The translations under genes were made by a program, and so were the position numbers. Below the pieces are notes generated by a model, which saw only the letters and a list, made by a program, of their open reading frames with translations, did not search any database and was not told the DNA's origin. A stretch of DNA of 7,880 bases from assembly GCA_029218485.1 (NCBI GenBank), contig JAQXRK010000091.1:1-7880 (forward strand), written 5' to 3'. The stretch is from a bacterium. GTDB taxonomy: Bacteria; Bacillota; Clostridia; Christensenellales; CAG-138. This document shows, in pieces, positions 1-6,033 of this stretch (position 1 is the stretch's first letter; every line of letters begins with the position of its first letter).

Positions 1-1481
1 GAACCGCTGCCCGACGCGGAGGCGCCGCTTTCGGACGGGGGCGCGGTGATCACCGGCTCTTCCGTAGCGGCCGGCGTGGCGGTCGGTTCGGGCGTGACGA
101 CCGGTTCTGGCGTGATGACCGGCTCCGGTGTGATCGACGGCTCGGGCGTGATCGACGGCTCCGGCGAGATCGTCGGCAGCAGGTCGTCGGCCTTGATGAG
201 CTTTTCCACATGCTCGGTCAGCGGCTTGCAGGTGGCCAGATACTGGTCCGCAAGCATCGAATACCAGCGATACCAGGCGTAGGTGGTCGTATACTCGCGG
301 TACTGGGGCACATCCACGCCGTAGATCTCCTTGATGATCCGCACGCGGTTGGCCTGATCGGTCAGGCAGAAGTTCCAGTTGAAGATGTTGGTGTTGCCGG
401 AGGTGCCGTTCTTGCCGCTGCCCATGGAGTACATGCCGATGTTGTCGGAATCGAGGCCATAGGCGAACAGCGCCAGCGCCGCGGTCTGCGACAGGTTGGT
501 GTTCGTAAAGAGCTGGCCCTCAAAGGCGCTGAGGATGTCCGGAATTTTGAGGATCAGGTTCTGCTGCTGCATGGACTTGAACAGCGCCACGAGCATCTTT
601 TTCTGCCGGTTGACGCGGTTGTTGTCACCGCTGGAGACGACGTTCTTGCGCACGCGCAGATAGTCGAGCACCGCCTGACCGTCCATGTGCTGCTGCCCCT
701 TCTTATAGGTGCGGCCCTGCATCTTGAAATCCAGCTCCAGATCGTAGTCCACGCCGCCCACGGCGTCGACGAGCTGCTTCACGGCCGGCATGGTGACGGC
801 ATAGTAGTAGTCCACGGGGATGTCGCCGAGCATCCAGCTCGCGGCTTCACAGACCTTCTGGAAGCCCGCGCCGTTCTCCGCGAACAGGCCGCCGCCGCAG
901 TCCAGCGAGGCGTTGATCTTGTAGATGCCCTTGACGCCCGGGATCTTGGCATAGGTGTCGCGGGGGATGGAGATCATGTCCACGCGGTTTTCATCGAAGT
1001 TGATCGCGAGCACGAGGATCACGTCCGCATGGAACGCGTTGTCCTCGGCCTTGCCGCCGTAGCCGGTGAGCCGCTCCTCGGCATAGTCCACGCCGATGAG
1101 CGCCACGTTCAGGATGTTCTTCATGATCGTGGTGTCCGCCTGCTGCTCCAGCTCGGCATACGGGTCGAGCGTCGGCGAGGGGGTCGGCTCTTCGGTCGGG
1201 CCGGCGCTCGGCGCGGGCGTGGGAGCGGCGGCACTTGGGGTGGGCGTTGCGCCGTTGATCTCGAAGAAGGAGGCGGGGTCGTTCCGAAGATGGTTGAAAT
1301 AGATCAGACCCGCCGCGGCCAGCGCCAGCACGAGTACGCCCGCGCAGATGGCGACGATGCCGCCGCGGCCGAGCCGTTTTTTGGGCGCGTCCTGAAAATA
1401 GTCCGTGGGAACGAAGGGCTCGATGGTGCCCTGCTCCTCCAGTGCGTCGTCCGTCTGGTTCAAATGCTTGTTGTCCTCCAT
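1..1481 (-). CDS. LytR-CpsA-Psr (LCP) family cell-wall polymer ligase, C-terminus cut by window edge
   Basis: LCP proteins transfer undecaprenyl-pyrophosphate-linked glycopolymers onto peptidoglycan outside the membrane. The 493 codons visible read: a cytoplasmic N-terminus (1-37), one membrane helix (about 41-61), a Thr/Pro/Glu-rich linker (79-106), then the LCP domain (about 120-400). Family motifs seen are SIPRDTY (171-177), KINASLDCGG (188-197), VDAVGGVDYDL (238-248), LDYLRVRKN (272-280) and RVNRQ (289-293), which supply the Arg and Asp residues expected for pyrophosphate and metal binding. Residues 439-470 form a TPEP-type repeat tail, followed by a Ser/Gly-rich stretch running off the window. 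The ATG at 1481 is chosen because AAAGGAA lies 7 nt upstream (1489-1495) and the helix follows at a normal distance. It is divergent from a glycosyltransferase operon. The family call is secure; the polymer it attaches is unknown. Confidence 0.93.
   Translation of the reverse strand, partial: MEDNKHLNQTDDALEEQGTIEPFVPTDYFQDAPKKRLGRGGIVAICAGVLVLALAAAGLIYFNHLRNDPASFFEINGATPTPSAAAPTPAPSAGPTEEPTPSPTLDPYAELEQQADTTIMKNILNVALIGVDYAEERLTGYGGKAEDNAFHADVILVLAINFDENRVDMISIPRDTYAKIPGVKGIYKINASLDCGGGLFAENGAGFQKVCEAASWMLGDIPVDYYYAVTMPAVKQLVDAVGGVDYDLELDFKMQGRTYKKGQQHMDGQAVLDYLRVRKNVVSSGDNNRVNRQKKMLVALFKSMQQQNLILKIPDILSAFEGQLFTNTNLSQTAALALFAYGLDSDNIGMYSMGSGKNGTSGNTNIFNWNFCLTDQANRVRIIKEIYGVDVPQYREYTTTYAWYRWYSMLADQYLATCKPLTEHVEKLIKADDLLPTISPEPSITPEPSITPEPVITPEPVVTPEPTATPAATEEPVITAPPSESGASASGSG
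78..167 (-). repeat. 18-bp coding tandem repeat, five TPEP-type units
   Basis: Within the LCP gene, residues 439-468 are five consecutive six-residue units: SPEPSI, TPEPSI, TPEPVI, TPEPVV and TPEPTA. The DNA period is 18 bp. The units are imperfect, mostly differing at the last two residues. Such a Pro-rich tail probably forms a stiff extended spacer in or along the cell wall. In-frame copy number could change by replication slippage. Confidence 0.85.
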
Positions 1482-1533
1482 AGACAGGTTCCTTTCCGTT
1501 TCCGCTTCAGGCGGGTACTGCCGGGTGCAGCGC

Positions 1534-1563
1534 GCCGGACGCCCCGCCTTTGACGGGGCCGGC
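1534..1563 (-). other. GC-rich hairpin in the presumed LCP 5' leader
   Basis: GCCGG (1534-1538) and CCCCG (1542-1546) pair with CGGGG (1554-1558) and CCGGC (1559-1563), with a 3-nt bulge and a 7-nt loop. It lies between the minus-strand TATAAT (1631-1636) and the LCP start, so it would be in the leader RNA. No T-tract follows it, so it is not an obvious terminator. Confidence 0.4.
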
Positions 1564-1630
1564 GGCCGCGGCGGAGAACCGCCGGGTGATAGCCATATAA
1601 CGCCGCGCAGACACAGCTGCGGACAATCCT

Positions 1631-1636
1631 ATTATA
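1631..1636 (-). promoter_or_regulatory. Candidate -10 box for the LCP gene
   Basis: The minus strand reads TATAAT, a perfect -10 consensus, about 150 nt upstream of the LCP start. No good TTGACA-like hexamer lies 16-18 bp further upstream; the 17-bp position reads TGCTGT. The promoter may therefore rely on an activator, or the box may be fortuitous. Confidence 0.4.
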
Positions 1637-1673
1637 TCAAAGTTTTTTCGAAAACAGCATGCTTTTGAGAATA

Positions 1674-1693
1674 TTACAAACTGTTTACAAACT
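1674..1693. repeat. Two direct 9-bp repeats at 11-bp period, operator-like
   Basis: TTACAAACT occurs at 1674-1682 and again at 1685-1693, both perfect, with a 2-bp spacer. The 11-bp period places both copies on the same face of the helix, as in many tandem operators. They sit in the AT-rich core of the divergent region, upstream of both TATAAT boxes. I do not recognise the motif as belonging to a named regulator. Confidence 0.45.
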
Positions 1694-1729
1694 CGCTGCT
1701 GCGAACCTGCGGCCACCCCTTTCCCATTT

Positions 1730-1748
1730 TTGACAAATGCGATATAAT
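1730..1748 (+). promoter_or_regulatory. TTGACA and TATAAT hexamers upstream of the glycosyltransferase operon
   Basis: A perfect TTGACA (1730-1735) and a perfect TATAAT (1743-1748) are present but only 7 bp apart, so they cannot be the -35 and -10 of a single sigma-A promoter. Either TATAAT works with a poor -35 (TTTCCC at 1720-1725), or TTGACA works with a poor -10 near 1752-1758. A start just downstream would leave roughly a 60-nt leader before the ATG at 1821. Confidence 0.4.
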
Positions 1749-1804
1749 ATCATAGCGCTGCCATGTCGCTTTCATGCGCGTGCGCGGCCTTACAGGACAG
1801 ATGC

Positions 1805-1810
1805 GGAGGA
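1805..1810 (+). promoter_or_regulatory. Ribosome binding site deciding the GT2-GtrA start
   Basis: GGAGGA lies 10 nt before the ATG at 1821. It supports that ATG over the in-frame ATG at 1737, which has no such site, overlaps the -10 box region, and would add 28 residues with no resemblance to the family. Confidence 0.7.
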
Positions 1811-1820
1811 ATCACGTTTC

Positions 1821-2855
1821 ATGATTGTTGTCATTCCCGCCTACCAGCCGGATGAAAAGCTGCTCCAGACGGTGGCGGAGCTCAGGCAGAAGACGGCGTA
1901 TCCCATTGTGGTTGTCGACGACGGCAGCGCACCGGACCGGCAGCCCATCTTTGACAGGCTCGAGCCTGACGTAACGGTATTACACCACGAGGTCAACCGC
2001 GGCAAGGGCGCCGCGATGAAGACCGCCTTCGCCTATATTCAGGAGCACTTTCCTGCCGATGAGGGCATCGTGACCGTCGATGCGGACGGCCAGCACCTTG
2101 TGCCGGACATCGTGCGCGTTTCGGAGGACTGGGCGGCGCACCCCGATGCGCTCGTGCTCGGCTCGCGCCGGTTCACAGGCAAGGTCCCGTTCAAGAGCCG
2201 CGCCGGCAATGCCATCACGCGGCAGGTGTTCCGCGCGTCCACGGGCGTGAAGGTGTTCGACACCCAGACCGGCCTGCGCGCGTTCGCCGTTTCGCGCGTG
2301 CCGATGATGCTGGCGATGCACGGCGACCGCTACGAATACGAGATCAACGTGCTGCTGTACGCCACGCGCCACCGCGTGCCGATCCGCGAGGTGACGATCG
2401 AGACGGTCTATATCGAGGACAACGCATCGTCACACTTCCATCCGGTGCGGGACGCCTGGCGCATCTACAAGATGATCCTGATGTTCGTCGCCTCCTCGCT
2501 GATCGCCGCGCTGGTGGACTATGTGCTCGTGCTGCTGCTCGAGCCGCTGTTTTCGCACATACCGGCGATTGCCGCGCCGCTGCTCGCCGCGACGGCCGTT
2601 GCCCGCGTGGCCAGCTCGCTGTGCAACTACTTCATCAACGGCAAGCTGGTGTTTGAGGAGTGCTCCAAGCGCAGCATCCTCCGTTATTATCTGCTGGTGG
2701 TCGCGATCTATGCCGTCAACTATCTGCTGCTGCTGGCGCTGAACATGATCCTGCCGCTCTGGCTGGCAAAGATCATCGTGGAGATCGTGCTCTATCCGGT
2801 CAGCTTTTATATGCAGAGAAGATTTGTGTTCGCAAAGGGGGAGACCAATGCCTAA
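1821..2855 (+). CDS. GT2 family glycosyltransferase fused to a GtrA-like membrane domain
   Basis: The 344-residue product has two parts. Residues 1-210 form a GT-A fold of the dolichyl-phosphate-mannose-synthase-like GT2 type: MIVVIPAY at the start, VVDDGS (31-36) for nucleotide binding, DADGQH (87-92) as the metal-binding DxD element, GSRRF (114-118) and DTQTGLRAF (147-155). Residues about 217-338 are a GtrA-like domain of four predicted helices, including CNYFINGKLVF (268-278) and ending in MQRRFVF (331-337). The first part probably makes a polyprenyl-phosphate sugar from a nucleotide sugar on the inner face; GtrA domains are associated with translocation of such lipid-linked sugars. The start follows GGAGGA at 1805-1810. 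It is first in a plus-strand operon and overlaps the next gene by 8 bp, suggesting translational coupling. Sugar and lipid specificity cannot be read from sequence. Confidence 0.92.
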   Translation: MIVVIPAYQPDEKLLQTVAELRQKTAYPIVVVDDGSAPDRQPIFDRLEPDVTVLHHEVNRGKGAAMKTAFAYIQEHFPADEGIVTVDADGQHLVPDIVRVSEDWAAHPDALVLGSRRFTGKVPFKSRAGNAITRQVFRASTGVKVFDTQTGLRAFAVSRVPMMLAMHGDRYEYEINVLLYATRHRVPIREVTIETVYIEDNASSHFHPVRDAWRIYKMILMFVASSLIAALVDYVLVLLLEPLFSHIPAIAAPLLAATAVARVASSLCNYFINGKLVFEECSKRSILRYYLLVVAIYAVNYLLLLALNMILPLWLAKIIVEIVLYPVSFYMQRRFVFAKGETNA

Positions 2856-3894
2856 GAAGGAATGGAGCAACGGCGCGCGGATTGCGCGCATGGTCATCAT
2901 CGATCTGGTTGCGCTGGCAATCGCACTCTGCACATTCTCCTATTTTCACCATGTGCGCCAGCCGAAGGTAACGCCCATGGAGATGCCGACGCCGCAGGTG
3001 ACGGCCACGCCGGCGCCCACGGCCACGCCCGCGCCGGATGTGAGCGTAAGCGTGGATCCGACGGCCGAGCCGGAGCCGACGGTCGAGCCGACGCCGGAGC
3101 CCGCGGGGCTGCTGCGCGGACAGTATGCCGAGAAGTTCCTCGCCGACGGCGTGGAGCAGAGCGAGACTGTCTACCGCAGCCAAAACGTCGCGCTGGAGCT
3201 GACCGAGGAGTGGATGTACGACAGCCTCGTGCACATCGTGGACATCTATATCCAGGACATCAGCAGCTTCCGCACGGTGCTGCCGTATGAGGAGCTGGGC
3301 GAATTGAAGATGAACATCGCCGACATCAAGGCGCAGATCCCGCAGGCGCTCATGATGACCTCGAGCGACCAGTTCCGCAACCGCAGCACCAGCGAGTGGG
3401 GCTTCATCCTGCGCAACGGCCTGCTCTATGACGACAATACGAGCTTCTGCGACATCTGCGTGCTCTATCAGGACGGCGGCATGGAGGTCTATGCCAAGGG
3501 AACGGCGGTGCCGGATGAGATCTACGCGCGCGGCGCACACCAGATCTGGTCGTTCGGCCCGATCCTCGTGCAGAACGGCGCGGCGATGAGCGAGTTCCCG
3601 GGCGGCACGGGCCGTTCGCTCGGCAAGAACCCGCGCATGGGCATCGGCTACTTTGAGCCGGGACATTACTGCCTCGTGCTGGCGGACGGTACGCGCGGCA
3701 GCAACACCGGCTCGGCCGGCGTATCGATGGCGGAGTTTGCGGAGCTGTTTGTCTCGCTCGGCTGCACCAACGCCTACAACCTCGATGGCGGCGAAACGGC
3801 GACGATGATGTTCGGCGACCGGCTGCTCAACGACTCCAGCCGCAGGGTGACCGACGGCATCTATATCACCGAGCCGGTGGAGGGAGGAAACTGA
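2848..3894 (+). CDS. Membrane-anchored phosphodiester glycosidase family protein (NAGPA/EpsL-like)
   Basis: The 348-residue product has a short basic N-terminus, one membrane helix (about 13-32), a Thr/Pro/Glu/Ala-rich linker (43-85) and an extracytoplasmic domain (about 105-340). The C-terminal half has the hallmarks of the NAGPA domain (phosphodiester alpha-N-acetylglucosaminidase, uncovering-enzyme type): NPRMGIG (261-267), VLADGTRG (277-284), SMAEFAELFVSLGC (293-306), NLDGGETATM (311-320) and RRVTDGIYI (332-340). Relatives cleave sugar-1-phosphodiester bonds, and bacterial members occur in exopolysaccharide or wall-glycopolymer loci. The ATG at 2848 is chosen over 2824 because GGGGGAG (2837-2843) sits 4 nt upstream; the 2824 start would add eight residues and deepen the overlap. 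It overlaps the preceding gene by 8 bp and is 1 nt from the next. Substrate is unknown; a role on a polymer made by the neighbours is inference. Confidence 0.88.
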   Translation: MPKKEWSNGARIARMVIIDLVALAIALCTFSYFHHVRQPKVTPMEMPTPQVTATPAPTATPAPDVSVSVDPTAEPEPTVEPTPEPAGLLRGQYAEKFLADGVEQSETVYRSQNVALELTEEWMYDSLVHIVDIYIQDISSFRTVLPYEELGELKMNIADIKAQIPQALMMTSSDQFRNRSTSEWGFILRNGLLYDDNTSFCDICVLYQDGGMEVYAKGTAVPDEIYARGAHQIWSFGPILVQNGAAMSEFPGGTGRSLGKNPRMGIGYFEPGHYCLVLADGTRGSNTGSAGVSMAEFAELFVSLGCTNAYNLDGGETATMMFGDRLLNDSSRRVTDGIYITEPVEGGN

Positions 3895-3895
3895 G

Positions 3896-4231
3896 ATGAA
3901 AAAGGTCTTTCCGCACATCACGATCATTCTGGCCGTCATGACGCTGACGTTCTTCGTCATCGAACGGTTCAACGCCATGATGGCGTTCATGACCAGCCGG
4001 CTCAGCCAGTGGGTGTTTGCCGCGCTGGCCGTGCTGGCCATCATCACGTCCATCCGCCTCATCAAGGCCGATTGGGATGCGGACCGGCGCGCACGCGAGC
4101 GGCAGGCGCGCCTCGAACGGCAGGCCATGCGCCGCCGCATGCAGGAGAGCGGCGAAGCCGCGCCGCAGCCGGAGGCGGAGAATCCGTCGGAGCGGCATGC
4201 GGAGCAGGGGCCGCGGACAAACGGGCGCTGA
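3896..4231 (+). CDS. Small membrane protein of unknown function, two helices plus charged tail
   Basis: I do not recognise this 111-residue protein. It has two predicted membrane helices (about 8-22 and 38-55) joined by a short loop, then a strongly basic helical stretch (about 60-84) rich in Arg, Glu and Ala that could form an amphipathic helix or coiled coil, then a disordered Pro/Glu/Gly tail. Both ends probably lie in the cytoplasm. The start is well supported: AGGGAGG (3881-3887) lies 8 nt upstream and the ATG is 1 nt after the previous stop. That spacing makes cotranslation with the phosphodiester glycosidase likely. An accessory or scaffold role for the flanking membrane enzymes is possible, but nothing in the sequence shows it. 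Confidence 0.85.
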   Translation: MKKVFPHITIILAVMTLTFFVIERFNAMMAFMTSRLSQWVFAALAVLAIITSIRLIKADWDADRRARERQARLERQAMRRRMQESGEAAPQPEAENPSERHAEQGPRTNGR

Positions 4232-4239
4232 ACGACGGT

Positions 4240-4262
4240 TGCGCCGATGAATGGCCGGCGCA
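4240..4262 (+). other. 7-bp hairpin in the gap before the GT-C gene
   Basis: TGCGCCG (4240-4246) pairs perfectly with CGGCGCA (4256-4262) around a 9-nt loop, followed by only three T residues. It could be a weak attenuator or processing site between the third and fourth genes of the operon. The in-frame ATG at 4247 lies in its loop. The rest of the 129-nt gap (4232-4360) is GC-rich with no clear gene. Confidence 0.35.
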
Positions 4263-4360
4263 TTTGGAGTAGGGACTGCGGGCGAACGGGCCGCTGTGCC
4301 GGGGAGGCCGGCGGAGCCGGACACGCCCGCCAGGAAGAGCTTTTCCGGGGGTTATTGTTT

Positions 4361-5914
4361 GTGAAAGCCGTGGTTTCCCGGCTGGTACGTGCCGGGCTGT
4401 GGGTGTTCTTCGCCATGTTCGCGCTCGTGGTGGCGCGCATTGGCCTTCTGGAAGACCGGGCGTTCGATATGCCACTTGCATGGGCACTCCTTGCGGTTGC
4501 GTTTGCGGCCGCAGCGGCAGCGCTGCTCGGCCGGCTTCGGACGACGAAATGTTTGGTCATGCGGCGGCAAAGGCGCTGGATCCTGGCCGCCGTTTTATTG
4601 CTGGCTTTTGTTTGGCAGTGTATTCTCGGCTGGAAGCTGCGCTGCAGCCCGGCCGGTACGCCGCCGATCTATATCGAGCTAAAATCTCTGCATGAGAGCG
4701 CGCTGGCGGTTCTCCGGGGCGAGGGGCTGCCCGACCGGCTCTATTTTGCAACCTATCCACATCAGTTCCCACTGTTTCTGCTGTTGACGGCGTATTATGC
4801 GGTCATACAGGCGGTGCTCGGCTATGTGCCGGCCTCGTCGGGCCTGCTGCTCAACCTGGTGTTCATCGACCTGGGCGTGCTGTTCCTGCTGCTGCTCACG
4901 AAGGAGCTGCGCGGGGAGCGGCGCATGATGCTCGTTGCAGCGGCCTGCGTGCTGTTCATCCCGTTTTACACATATATCCCGTTTTTCTATTCCGATACGC
5001 TCGCGATCCCGTTCGTCACGGGGCCGCTCTGGCTGTATGTGCGGGCGGAGCGGATGGCCGGGTGCGGGCGCAGGACGCTCTGCTATCTTGCCTGCGGCGC
5101 GCTCTTTGCGCTGGGCGCACAGCTGCGCGCAACGGTGTGGATTCCGTTCGCGGCGGTGCTGATCCATCTGTTCGTGGCGAACGCCGGCCGGCTGCGAAGG
5201 CTCCTTCGCCCGCTGGCGTGCCTGCTGCTCGCGGCCGCGGCGATCGCGGGCGGCTACCGGTTTTGGGAGAGCCGGCAGAATCTGGTGTCGCAGCAGGAGC
5301 TTGAGGCGTACCGGCTTCCGAAGCTGCACTGGGTGATGATGTCGACCGGCAGCTATGAATACCGGCAGGCGGATCTCGACTTCACCAAGGGCAGCGGCAC
5401 CTTTGAGGAAAAACAGGCGGCGGTCAAACAGGAGCTTCTGCGCAGGCTGCAGGCGCGCGGATTTGGCGGCACGCTGCAATATCTCTGGGAAAAGGCGACC
5501 TATCAGTGGGAGGACGGCCTGTATCGCTGCGATGGGTATCTTTCGCGCAGCCCGGGCGAACCGGCCAGCTCGCTGCCCCACCAGTTTGTGCTGCAGACGG
5601 GCAGGCATTACCGGCTGTTTTACGGCTACGGACAGGTCTACCATATCGCCGTGCTGCTGCTGACCCTGCTGGGACTTTGGGGCTGGCTGAGAAAGCGGGC
5701 CGACGGACCGATGATGGTCGTTTATCTGACGATTGCCGGCGTTTTCCTGTTCTTTCTGTGGTGGGAGGCAAAGCCGAAATACCTGCTCAGCTTTATGCCG
5801 CTGCTGCTGCTGGCGGCGACGGACGGGCTGCGGTGGCTGGCCGACCGGCTCTGCGCGCAGCGCGGACGGGAGCGCGGCGTGGCGGCGCCCTCCGGCGAGG
5901 CGGGCGACCAATGA
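4361..5914 (+). CDS. Polytopic GT-C glycosyltransferase (PMT / RgtA-D-like)
   Basis: With the GTG start the product is 517 residues with about 12-13 predicted membrane helices. Architecture matches GT-C enzymes that transfer sugars from polyprenyl-phosphate donors outside the membrane: an early outer loop (about 92-132) with acidic residues E106 and E112 and the ATYPHQFPLF motif (130-139), FFYSDTLAIPF (208-218), a large hydrophilic loop (about 300-425), and WWEAKPKYLLSFMPLLL (467-483) near the C-terminus. GT-C enzymes usually have a catalytic Asp in the first loop; here Glu may replace it. GTG 4361 is chosen because GGGGG lies 9 nt upstream and the first helix begins at once. The alternative ATG at 4247 has no ribosome site and would add 38 non-hydrophobic, Gly/Arg-rich residues. 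The likely donor is the lipid-sugar made by the GT2-GtrA enzyme; the acceptor is unknown. Family call is firm, start less so. Confidence 0.87.
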   Translation: MKAVVSRLVRAGLWVFFAMFALVVARIGLLEDRAFDMPLAWALLAVAFAAAAAALLGRLRTTKCLVMRRQRRWILAAVLLLAFVWQCILGWKLRCSPAGTPPIYIELKSLHESALAVLRGEGLPDRLYFATYPHQFPLFLLLTAYYAVIQAVLGYVPASSGLLLNLVFIDLGVLFLLLLTKELRGERRMMLVAAACVLFIPFYTYIPFFYSDTLAIPFVTGPLWLYVRAERMAGCGRRTLCYLACGALFALGAQLRATVWIPFAAVLIHLFVANAGRLRRLLRPLACLLLAAAAIAGGYRFWESRQNLVSQQELEAYRLPKLHWVMMSTGSYEYRQADLDFTKGSGTFEEKQAAVKQELLRRLQARGFGGTLQYLWEKATYQWEDGLYRCDGYLSRSPGEPASSLPHQFVLQTGRHYRLFYGYGQVYHIAVLLLTLLGLWGWLRKRADGPMMVVYLTIAGVFLFFLWWEAKPKYLLSFMPLLLLAATDGLRWLADRLCAQRGRERGVAAPSGEAGDQ

Positions 5915-5987
5915 ACCGGGGACTCCGCATGAGTGGGATGCACACAACGAGCTGCAGGGCGGTTCGGACAGGAATTGGATCACGCGT

Positions 5988-6021
5988 AAAGCGGCGGGCG
6001 CTACAGGGCGCCCGCCGCTTT
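5988..6021. terminator. Perfect 14-bp hairpin, likely bidirectional terminator
   Basis: The arm 5988-6001 (AAAGCGGCGGGCGC) is the exact reverse complement of 6008-6021, with a 6-nt loop. The stem starts with AAA and ends with TTT, so either strand yields a GC stem followed by a short U run. It lies between the convergent ends of the GT-C gene (stop 5914) and the holin-like gene (stop 6034), as expected for a shared intrinsic terminator. The U tract is short. Confidence 0.8.
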
Positions 6022-6033
6022 GTATCGATACCG

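Larger units (their letters stand above)
1482..1820. promoter_or_regulatory. Divergent control region between the LCP gene and the glycosyltransferase operon
   Basis: This 339-bp gap separates two divergent transcription units. Its middle (about 1630-1695) is clearly richer in A and T than the genes on either side. It holds a TATAAT box on each strand (minus at 1636-1631, plus at 1743-1748), a pair of 9-bp direct repeats, a GC hairpin in the likely LCP leader, and the ribosome site of the plus operon. An open frame runs from ATG 1737 through the plus-strand TATAAT into the glycosyltransferase, but I treat that part as leader, not coding. Confidence 0.6.

Noticed and set aside
78..167. Possible CRISPR-like or regulatory array from evenly spaced short repeats
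   Set aside because: The repeats are in frame within the LCP gene and encode TPEP units; there are no unique spacers.
210..1553. 447-codon plus-strand open frame rich in His, Val, Asp and Arg
   Set aside because: It is antisense to the LCP gene, whose minus-strand translation matches LCP motifs throughout. The plus-strand protein has low-complexity composition, typical of a GC-rich shadow frame.
4213..4296. Similar strings GCGGACAAACGGGCGCTG and GCGGGCGAACGGGCCGCTG around the end of the 111-residue gene
   Set aside because: The match is short and imperfect in very GC-rich sequence, so chance is likely.
2800..4560. 586-codon minus-strand open frame
   Set aside because: It runs antisense to three well-supported genes with family motifs and ribosome sites, and its product is Arg/Ala/His-rich with no recognisable domain.
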